From the NCBI GenBank assembly GCA_016789625.1, contig JAEUQS010000786.1:1-17503 (forward strand): a stretch of DNA of 17,503 nucleotides, read 5' to 3'. Positions 6,476-12,293 of this stretch are shown here, piece by piece. Each line of letters begins with the position of its first letter. The first letter of the stretch is position 1. Below the pieces are notes generated by a model, which worked only from the letters and a program-made list of their open reading frames with translations, ran no database searches and was not told where the DNA came from. A program made the position numbers and the translations under genes. The DNA comes from Acidobacteriota bacterium (GTDB lineage: Bacteria > Acidobacteriota > Thermoanaerobaculia > UBA5066).

Positions 6476-7348
6476 TCAGTGGGGTTTCACGACGAAGTAG
6501 GTGAAGGGAGCGCGGACCGTGCGGAACCAGTGGGGCGTTCCGGCGGGCACGACGACGACGTCTCCGGGCGCGAGCGTCCTCGCCTCCCCGTTCGCGATGG
6601 CGGCGCCGCGGATCTCCCCGGGCGCGATCGTCTTCGGCTCGGTGACGGTGCCTCCGGTGACGAGCGTCGCCGTGCCTTCCCGCACGTAGATGACGTCGGT
6701 CTCGTGGAGGTGGACCTCCGCCTGGCCGGCGCTCTCCCGCCGGCTCGCGTGGACCTTGAAGGAGCCGTTCTCGAGGAGCGGCTCGCCCTTGGCGAAGGAC
6801 GCGTTCACGCGCGTCGCGTCCAGGTAGGTGACGGGCGAGCCGCCCGAGAGCACGGCGGAGACGGCATTCGCGCCCGCGACGGCGAGCTCGTCGTCCTGGG
6901 CGGCGCTCTGTGCGCCGCTGACGCCGATCGCACCGACGACCTCGCCGTCCACGAGGATCGGCTGGCCGCCCATGAGCGGTGTGAAGTCGTCGAGGGCGAC
7001 CATCGGGGTCCGGCCGCCCTTGATGACGTCCTCGAAGAACCGGGTGGGCCTCTTGAAGAGCGCGGCGGTGCGGGCCTTGCCGGTCGACACTCTCGCGCCG
7101 GCGGGGAAGGTTCCGTCGAGGCGCTCGAGGGCCATCAGGTTGCCTCCGGCGTCCACGACGGCGATCACCCCTCCCGCGCCCGCCTTGCGGGCCTCGGCAC
7201 CGGCCGCGGCGATGGCGATGCGGGCGCCGTCGAGCGTCAGATCCTTGCGGCTCGCGATCTGCGCGGTCGCGGGAAGGGCTGTGGCCAGCGCCGCCACGAG
7301 GGCGGCGGCGCGAAAGCGATGGGGCACACGCGGTGCGGGAAGGGTCAT
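6476..7348 (-). CDS. Secreted GlcG/HbpS heme-binding-like domain fused to a cupin
   Basis: The protein has 290 residues. A signal peptide covers about 1-30, with an Ala/Leu core ending in PATAQ. A GlcG/HbpS (DUF336) domain covers about 35-170, with VVDAGGNLMALERLDG, STGKARTAALF and GGQPILVDGEVVGAIGVSG. A cupin domain covers about 195-288, with metal-type residues in EVHLHETD (His213, His215, Glu216/219) and PAGTPHWF (His273). HbpS-type domains bind heme and sense oxidative stress in Streptomyces, and cupins bind a divalent metal. No catalytic activity can be assigned. ATG at 7348 has GGAGGA five bases upstream. It is the first gene of the run that continues into SMP-30 and the metallophore genes, so it may be a periplasmic redox or metal-handling accessory. 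Confidence 0.88.
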   Translation of the reverse strand: MTLPAPRVPHRFRAAALVAALATALPATAQIASRKDLTLDGARIAIAAAGAEARKAGAGGVIAVVDAGGNLMALERLDGTFPAGARVSTGKARTAALFKRPTRFFEDVIKGGRTPMVALDDFTPLMGGQPILVDGEVVGAIGVSGAQSAAQDDELAVAGANAVSAVLSGGSPVTYLDATRVNASFAKGEPLLENGSFKVHASRRESAGQAEVHLHETDVIYVREGTATLVTGGTVTEPKTIAPGEIRGAAIANGEARTLAPGDVVVVPAGTPHWFRTVRAPFTYFVVKPH

Positions 7349-7470
7349 CTCGGTCCTCCGTCGTTCTGTTCGTTCTCTGTTCGCGCCGTGGGGCGCGGCT
7401 CGGGACTGTCCACCGTTCGATGTCCCGGGGCGGGCTGTTGGTTTCAGCTCCGGGATGACAGAATCGCGGA
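7349..7470. promoter_or_regulatory. Divergent intergenic region with a direct repeat upstream of the metallophore operon
   Basis: This 122-bp gap separates the HbpS-cupin gene (minus) from the small plus-strand gene and must hold the operon promoter. An exact 8-bp direct repeat TCTGTTCG lies at 7365-7372 and 7376-7383, 11 bp apart, one helical turn. It is 17-36 bases upstream of the minus-strand start codon, so it could be an operator or a transcript element. On the minus strand GAAACC is followed 17 bases later by CATCGA, a loose ECF-like candidate. No clear sigma-70 hexamer pair is visible. Confidence 0.4.
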
Positions 7471-7776
7471 GTGCCCGGACGCGAGGAGACGAGAGTCGAG
7501 ACCATCGAGGGCTCGCGCCACGTCCTCTCGCGGCACCGCGAAGAGGACTACCCCGCCGAGGTGTTCTGCTATCGGCCGCCCGGCTGGGATCTGATCTACG
7601 TCGGGCCCAAGGCCGGCCAGAGCTTCGTGGCTCTGGGAGGCGAGTACGCCGAGTCGTTCGAGGGGCCCGGGGGGTTCAGGATCGAGGGCTTTCGCCTCTC
7701 CGCCGGAGACCGCGCGACGGTGCTCGAGGTCCTCGAGCCGAGCGGCGGCAGCCGCTGGAGGATCGACAGAGCGTAG
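7471..7776 (+). CDS. Small protein of unknown function
   Basis: This 101-residue protein does not match any family I recognise. It is soluble, acidic to neutral, with no signal peptide or membrane segment and one cysteine. GTG at 7471 is the only start downstream of an in-frame stop at 7456-7458, so the start is fixed if the gene is real. No strong Shine-Dalgarno is visible. The middle segment (PPGWDLIYVGPKAGQSFVAL) has alternating polar/hydrophobic character suggesting beta strands. It is divergent from the metallophore operon and shares its intergenic region, and it converges on the anti-sigma gene. Confidence 0.6.
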   Translation: MPGREETRVETIEGSRHVLSRHREEDYPAEVFCYRPPGWDLIYVGPKAGQSFVALGGEYAESFEGPGGFRIEGFRLSAGDRATVLEVLEPSGGSRWRIDRA

Positions 7777-7795
7777 CGTCCCGAGGGAACGCTAC
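7773..7795. terminator. Bidirectional hairpin containing both convergent stop codons
   Basis: GTAGCGT (7773-7779) pairs with ACGCTAC (7789-7795), extended by CCC/GGG towards a tight loop with one bulged A. The TAG stops of the plus-strand gene (7774-7776) and of the minus-strand anti-sigma gene (7792-7794) lie in the two arms. CCCCTTT follows in the plus direction; no good T-tract follows in the minus direction. Confidence 0.5.
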
Positions 7796-8046
7796 CCCTT
7801 TCGAATCGCGGCCAGGATTCCCCGGACGACCCCTTCGGGAACCTCCTCGGGAACGGGCGCCTCGAGGTTTTCGAAGGCCATCTTTCCGAGCTTCATCGTC
7901 TGGCGATAGCCGTTCACGTACGAGACGCAGGTCGGGCAGGCCGCGAGATGGCGCTCGAACTCCCGAGCTTCGTCGCCCTCGGCATCCCCTTCGATGTAGC
8001 GCCACAGAAACTCGACGAACTCGCCGCAGGTCAGGTTGCGGATCAC
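7792..8046 (-). CDS. Soluble zinc-finger (zf-HC2/ZAS) anti-sigma factor
   Basis: This 84-residue protein has the zinc-binding anti-sigma pattern Cys7 ... His33-x3-Cys37-x2-Cys40 (ERHLAACPTC). A helix with basic residues follows, then an acidic Pro/Glu-rich tail. No transmembrane segment is present, so it should be cytoplasmic and sense redox or metal state through the Zn-thiol site. The GTG start at 8046 overlaps the sigma-factor stop (GTGA), the usual arrangement for coupled sigma/anti-sigma production. Longer frames upstream are shadows of the sigma gene. Confidence 0.85.
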   Translation of the reverse strand: MIRNLTCGEFVEFLWRYIEGDAEGDEAREFERHLAACPTCVSYVNGYRQTMKLGKMAFENLEAPVPEEVPEGVVRGILAAIRKG

Positions 8047-8636
8047 GAGAGGCCTCCCGTCATGTGGGGGTCGAGGAGCTGACGAAGGGCCTGCCTCGCC
8101 CGGTGGAGCCGGATCTTGACGGCGTTCTCCGTGAGGCCGAGGGCATCTGCCGTCTCCTTCGTGTCCAGCTCCTCGATGTCCCGGAGGAGGAGGACGGTTC
8201 GATACGTCGCGGGGAGCCTCTCGATGAACGACCGCACCATGCCGCAGGTGGCCTTCCGCTCGAGCTCGTCGGACAGGTCCCTCCAGGGAAGGCTCGGGCG
8301 AACCTGATGCCCTTCCTCGAGAAACTGCGGGAGGAGCGGCTCGAGCTCTTCCTCGGGCCGTCGCCTGCGGCTCCGGAGCTTCATGAGGCAGCTGTTCACG
8401 ACGATGCGGTGGAGCCAGGTGGAGAGGCGCGCGTCCCCCTGGAACGAGGCGAGCGCGCGGTGGGCGGAAAGGAACGCGTCCTGAAGAGCGTCCTGGGCAT
8501 CGTCCTCGTTGCGGAAGAAGCGGCGCGCCACGCACAGAAGCCTCGCCGCGTGCCGGCGGACCAGGACCTCGAACGCCGCGTCGTCGCCGGCTTTCAGCCG
8601 CTCGAGGAGCAGTCCATCACAGTCGTTCTCATCCAT
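8043..8636 (-). CDS. ECF (RpoE-type) RNA polymerase sigma factor
   Basis: This 197-residue protein has sigma region 2 at about 20-90 (NEDDAQDALQDAFLSAHRAL, then STWLHRIVVN). Region 4 is at about 135-188 (LPATYRTVLLLRDIEEL, then TKETADALGLTENAVKIRLHRAR). It directs transcription of a stress-type regulon and is presumably held by the overlapping zinc anti-sigma. I chose ATG at 8636 because AGGAGG lies five bases upstream. An in-frame GTG at 8747 overlapping the DoxX stop would add 37 hydrophobic residues. Gene context (DoxX upstream, bufferin-like operon nearby) makes metal or oxidative stress a plausible signal, but target promoters are not proven. Confidence 0.92.
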   Translation of the reverse strand: MDENDCDGLLLERLKAGDDAAFEVLVRRHAARLLCVARRFFRNEDDAQDALQDAFLSAHRALASFQGDARLSTWLHRIVVNSCLMKLRSRRRRPEEELEPLLPQFLEEGHQVRPSLPWRDLSDELERKATCGMVRSFIERLPATYRTVLLLRDIEELDTKETADALGLTENAVKIRLHRARQALRQLLDPHMTGGLS

Positions 8637-8680
8637 CCGATCCTCCTGCTTCCCGAGGCGGGTCGCGGAGACGACCGCGA

Positions 8681-8701
8681 GGGTGGCCCACAGTGCCACC
8701 C
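8681..8701. repeat. Perfect 7-bp inverted repeat between doxX and the sigma gene
   Basis: GGGTGGC (8681-8687) and GCCACCC (8695-8701) are separated by 7 bases in the 107-bp gap upstream of the sigma start. No T-tract follows in either direction. It may be an operator, a weak mRNA structure separating doxX from the sigma gene, or a chance GC-rich palindrome. Confidence 0.3.
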
Positions 8702-8743
8702 CCGGAAGAAGCCAGAGCGCATGCCGGGCCGCTCCCCAGGCGA

Positions 8744-9253
8744 TCACGCCGCGGCTCTCAGCTCCCGCCCGACGGCCGAGGGAGCCTCGGGCTCCTCGAT
8801 CTCGTCGCGGAAGCGGTTCACGAGGAGCCGGTCGAGGGAGAGCGGACCGGCGCCCAGCACGATGAGCTGGCCCAGGAGCAGGACGTACAGATACTCACTG
8901 ATGCCGAAGAGGTCGCCGAACGCCGTGAGCTCGGCCCTCTTCGCGGTCACGATCGCGACGATCATCACCACGACGAGAGGAATCGACGCGAGCCGGGTGA
9001 AGAGGCCGAGGAGGAGCGCCGCTCCGGCCACGAGCTCCACGGCCGAGGCGAACGGGGCCTGCAGCTCCGGGTACGGAATGCCGAGCTCGGCGAAGTAGGC
9101 GGTCACGCTCTGGAGATTGTGCAGCTTTCCCCAGCCCGAGGTCATGAAGACCCAGCCCACACAGAGCCGCGTGAGCGTGGGGACGAGGAAGCCGAGCCTC
9201 TCCGTGGCGCGGAGGACGAAGGCGCGGAGGTTGCCGGCGAGCGTGACGACCAT
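8744..9253 (-). CDS. DoxX family membrane protein
   Basis: This 169-residue protein has four predicted membrane helices: about 24-45, 68-90, 92-106 and 120-140. The DoxX-type motifs GWVFMTSGWGKLHN and ELVAGAALLLGLFTRLASIP are present. DoxX proteins are small inner-membrane proteins, often linked to redox or quinone chemistry and frequently encoded in hvf/buf-type metallophore loci (HvfX/BufD-like), although many are unrelated to these. ATG at 9253 has AAGGAG six bases upstream. It lies 29 bp after the dehydrogenase gene and upstream of the sigma/anti-sigma pair, so these are probably co-transcribed. Its role with either neighbour is inferred. Confidence 0.88.
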   Translation of the reverse strand: MVVTLAGNLRAFVLRATERLGFLVPTLTRLCVGWVFMTSGWGKLHNLQSVTAYFAELGIPYPELQAPFASAVELVAGAALLLGLFTRLASIPLVVVMIVAIVTAKRAELTAFGDLFGISEYLYVLLLGQLIVLGAGPLSLDRLLVNRFRDEIEEPEAPSAVGRELRAAA

Positions 9254-9282
9254 GGGGTTCTCCTTCTTTCTGCTTGCGCCGT

Positions 9283-10395
9283 TCAGGCGGCGGGGAGCGG
9301 CGCGACTTCCAGGAAGACCTTGATCGCGCCCTTGGCTTCGGTGAGGGCCGTGAAGAGCTCGCGATAGCTGTCGAGCCCCCGCACGGGGTGGGTGAGCAGA
9401 CGGTTCAGCCAGCCCGGGAACTCGAGCTCGGCCGCGCCCAGATCGCGGACGCCCATCTCGAAGTGCTCGCGCGCGGCGTTCACGGTTCCCACCATGACCT
9501 TGTTGCCGAGCACGAAGCTCAGGTTGATGCGGTCGGCCGGAACCTCGATCTTCTTGTCGCCGCCGGTGACGCTCGAGAGCACCAGGACGCCGTTGCGCCC
9601 GAGCACGTCGAGGCTCTCGAACACGATCTCCGAGGAGCCCGTGGCCTCGAAGATGAGGTCGAACGGCCCGAACGCGGAGGCGCCGGCGGCGATGGAGGAC
9701 GTGGAGGTCGAGACGTAGCGGGCGCCGAGAGCGGTCACGAGCTCGGAGTTGAGCGTGGGTGCCGGCTTGCGAGCGAAGACGGTGACCTCGAGCCCGCGGA
9801 GGCGGAGCGCCATCGCGGCGAGGAGGCCGACCGTGCCCGCGCCCATCACGGCCGCGCGCCGGGGACGCCACACGCGGAGGCGCCGCTGGATCTCGAACGC
9901 CTGGTGGATGCCCTTCTCCACCACGGTGGTGGGCTCGAGGAGAACGCCCACCTCCTTGAGCGCGGCGGGCAGCTTCACGATGAAGTCCGCGTCGTCGACG
10001 TAGTGCTCCGTGAGGTAGCCGTGGCGGAGGTTGATGCCCCGCTCGTAGTACGTCGTGTCGGTCGTCATGTCCTGCATGCCGATGCGGTCGTAGATCGAGG
10101 CGCCGGGGCGCCGCACCGTGGCGACGACGTAATCGCCGGGCGCGAGCTCGGTGACGTTCTCGCCCACGGCCTCGACGACGCCGAAGCCCTCGTGGCCGAG
10201 CACGAGGAACTCGTAGCCCTTGGGGGCCGCGCCGTATTCGGCCGCGTTGATCTCCTTGTCGGTTCCGTCGACGCCCACGCGGAGCACGCGCACGAGCACG
10301 CCGCGTCCGTTGGGGACGTCGTTCACGGAAGGCCTCTCGAGGTCGGCGAGGTGCACGGAACCGGGCTGGCCGGGGAGGACGGCGATGGCTTTCAT
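9283..10395 (-). CDS. Glucose 1-dehydrogenase-like medium-chain dehydrogenase
   Basis: This 370-residue enzyme is of the zinc MDR superfamily, glucose-dehydrogenase branch. The catalytic-zinc region VGVDGTDKEI (Asp43), GHEGFG (His68, Glu69) and LLEP (Glu154) match the archaeal/bacterial Glc-DH layout. The Rossmann motif is MGAGTVGLLAAMAL (184-197), with Arg209-Lys210 after the second strand hinting at NADP preference. The lobe that usually carries four structural-zinc cysteines (about 95-120, RRPGASIYDRIG...YYERG) has none. The expected reaction is oxidation of glucose or a related sugar to the lactone. An SMP-30 lactonase-like gene in the other operon could in principle handle such lactones, though it is secreted. 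ATG at 10395 has AAAGGA nine bases upstream. Confidence 0.88.
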   Translation of the reverse strand: MKAIAVLPGQPGSVHLADLERPSVNDVPNGRGVLVRVLRVGVDGTDKEINAAEYGAAPKGYEFLVLGHEGFGVVEAVGENVTELAPGDYVVATVRRPGASIYDRIGMQDMTTDTTYYERGINLRHGYLTEHYVDDADFIVKLPAALKEVGVLLEPTTVVEKGIHQAFEIQRRLRVWRPRRAAVMGAGTVGLLAAMALRLRGLEVTVFARKPAPTLNSELVTALGARYVSTSTSSIAAGASAFGPFDLIFEATGSSEIVFESLDVLGRNGVLVLSSVTGGDKKIEVPADRINLSFVLGNKVMVGTVNAAREHFEMGVRDLGAAELEFPGWLNRLLTHPVRGLDSYRELFTALTEAKGAIKVFLEVAPLPAA

Positions 10396-10473
10396 CCTTG
10401 CGAATCCTTTCGGGGTGCGGTGTCGCCCCTTGGGATGCCGGAGAAAGCGGTGAGGTTTCGCCGAGGAATTCCG

Positions 10474-11673
10474 CTAGGAGCCGGCCGGAATGTCCCGCGG
10501 CTGGCCGAGCGAGAACGCGATGGCGGCCGGGATCGCTTCCGGATCCAGGCCCTTCCAGTAGACCGTCCACTCCGGAAAGCGCGCCAGGCCGTCGCAGAGC
10601 TTGTCGTACCACTCGGCGATGGGGTTGCCGCGCCGGGCCCGCCAGAAGACGACGGGCGTGTCGGCCGCCAGCGCGTCCCAGAGATCCCGCGCGATGCCCT
10701 CGCCCTGGGCCTCGGCCGAGACGGCGAACTTGGAGAGGTACGCGCCCAGCTCCGTGTCCACGAGGATCGCGCAGCCGCGGTAGCTCTCCTCGAGGTAGAC
10801 GCGGCCGGGCGTTCGGGTGAAGAAGTCCGCCGCGGGAGCGCGCCCGAAGCTCGACGTGAGGAGCTCGGCCACGCGGGGCACGTCCACGCCGTCCCACGCC
10901 GTGCGCCGCACGATACGGGCGCCCCTGCGGAGCAGCGTGCCCGCGCCCTTGATGGTGAAGAGCTCGCGGAGGACGTTCAGAGGCGAGGTGACGGCGACCG
11001 AGAACGAGAGCGGCGCCATCTCCTCGGCCAGCCTTCGCGCGCCCTCGAGGATCAGCGCTTCCTTGCGCGACATCTCCTTGCTCGCGAGGAGCGCGGGGAC
11101 GTCGGTCGTGAGGTTCACGATCGGCACGAGGATGCCGCCCTGGCGCAGCCCGCCGGGCCGGTGGAGGAAGAGGAGCTTGCGGGCCTGCAGCTCCTTCACG
11201 AGCTGCTCGAGCCGAGAGAGCCGGTCGGCCGCGGGCTCGCCGTCCCGCGGGGGGAACACCACGACGGGCACGCTCCCGGACGCGGCGACCGACGTGATGC
11301 GGGCGGCGAGGTCCGGAGCGCCCGGGGCGAGCTCCACCACGTCGACGCCCTCGGCCGCGAGGTGGCGATGGAGCCTGCGGGCATGCGCGCCCGCGTCGGC
11401 GGGCTGGAAGATTCCGAGGACCACGGTGGGGAAGAGGCCGAGCGCCGAGAGGAACTTCAGGTCCTGGACGACGGCGTCCGTGGCGCCGGCCATGACGTTC
11501 GCGTCGATCGAGAGGACCGCGAACTGCTCGCGCGGACGGGCGCGGAAAAGGTCGATGTAGAGCCGGGCCTCGGCCGGGCGGCCCACGCTCTCGAGGAACC
11601 GCAGGACGACCTCCTGCGGGCTGAGCGGAGCCAGCTCGGGGGAAGCGGCGGGTGAGGGAACGTCGAGCGCCAC
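10474..11673 (-). CDS. N-acetylglutamate synthase-like protein (degenerate kinase domain plus NAT domain)
   Basis: Taken from GTG 11673 this is 399 residues. About 45-255 is an amino-acid-kinase-like fold ending in ELFTIKGAGTLLRRG (237-251), the segment typical of NAGS/NAGK proteins. About 260-385 is the vertebrate-type NAT domain, with YLEESYRGCAI, LSKFAVSAEAQGEGIARDLW (acetyl-CoA loop Q-G-E-G-x-A), VVFWRARRGNP and WTVYWKGL. The likely reaction is acetyl-CoA plus glutamate to N-acetylglutamate, the first step of arginine synthesis. The kinase part seems to lack a clear glycine-rich ATP loop, so kinase activity is doubtful. A GTG at 11754 would add 27 Pro/Ala-rich residues and overlap the divergent sigma gene. 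No good Shine-Dalgarno supports either start. No arginine genes lie nearby. Confidence 0.83.
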   Translation of the reverse strand: MALDVPSPAASPELAPLSPQEVVLRFLESVGRPAEARLYIDLFRARPREQFAVLSIDANVMAGATDAVVQDLKFLSALGLFPTVVLGIFQPADAGAHARRLHRHLAAEGVDVVELAPGAPDLAARITSVAASGSVPVVVFPPRDGEPAADRLSRLEQLVKELQARKLLFLHRPGGLRQGGILVPIVNLTTDVPALLASKEMSRKEALILEGARRLAEEMAPLSFSVAVTSPLNVLRELFTIKGAGTLLRRGARIVRRTAWDGVDVPRVAELLTSSFGRAPAADFFTRTPGRVYLEESYRGCAILVDTELGAYLSKFAVSAEAQGEGIARDLWDALAADTPVVFWRARRGNPIAEWYDKLCDGLARFPEWTVYWKGLDPEAIPAAIAFSLGQPRDIPAGS

Positions 11674-11720
11674 GGGCCGAGGATACGGCGCGCCGGGCCC
11701 GGTGCGTGCAGACTCGGGCC

Positions 11721-12293
11721 GTGGACGGCAGAGGAACAGGGCGCTCGGTGACACAGCTTCTCGCGGCCTGGAGCGCGGGCGACTCCTCGGCGCTCGACGC
11801 GCTGATGCCCCTCGTGTACGACGAGCTCCGGCAGGTGGCGGGCCGCCAGCTCGCGGGCGAGCGCGGCGCGCACACGCTGCAGGCCACGGCGCTCGTGAAC
11901 GAGGCGTTCCTGAGGCTCGTGGACCAGACGCGCGCGTCCTTCAAGGACCGCGCGCACTTCTTCGCGGTATCGGCCCAGATCATGAGGCGCATCCTCATCG
12001 ACCACGCCCGCCGCAGGCTCGCCGCCAAGCGGGGCGGCGGGCTCGAGACGGTGTCGCTCGAGGGCGTGCTCGAGTGGCCCGGGAAGGAGAACCTCGACGT
12101 GCTGCTCCTCGACGAGGCGCTCACCGAGCTCGCGACGTTCGACGCGCGGCAGAGCCGCATCGTGGAGCTGCGCTTCTTCGCGGGCCTGGGCGTCGAGGAG
12201 ACGGCGGCCGCCCTCGCGATCTCCACGGCCACGGTGAAGCGCGAGTGGCGCGTGGCGCGCGCCTGGCTTCTCAACCGGATCCGGCCCGCATGA
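11721..12293 (+). CDS. TIGR02999-type sigma-70 family sigma factor
   Basis: This 190-residue sigma factor has the signature of the Acidobacteriota/Planctomycetes TIGR02999 group: LLAAWSAGD (13-21), LVYDELRQVAGRQL (31-44), HTLQATALVNEAFLRLVD (51-68), DRAHFFAVSAQIMRRILIDHARRR (76-99) and a region 4 helix-turn-helix around GVEETAAALAISTATVKREW (157-176). These factors are typically paired with Ser/Thr kinases, and here the stop overlaps the kinase start as ATGA. The start is uncertain: GTG 11721 gives ten residues before VTQLL, while GTG 11748 would start there and has a distant AGAGGA. It diverges from the NAGS-like gene across only 47 bp. Confidence 0.9.
   Translation: MDGRGTGRSVTQLLAAWSAGDSSALDALMPLVYDELRQVAGRQLAGERGAHTLQATALVNEAFLRLVDQTRASFKDRAHFFAVSAQIMRRILIDHARRRLAAKRGGGLETVSLEGVLEWPGKENLDVLLLDEALTELATFDARQSRIVELRFFAGLGVEETAAALAISTATVKREWRVARAWLLNRIRPA

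Noticed and set aside
11702..12289. N-terminal extension of the kinase frame upstream of ATG 12290
   Set aside because: It overlaps the whole sigma gene in another frame and has shadow-like composition; ATGA coupling at 12290 gives a standard start.
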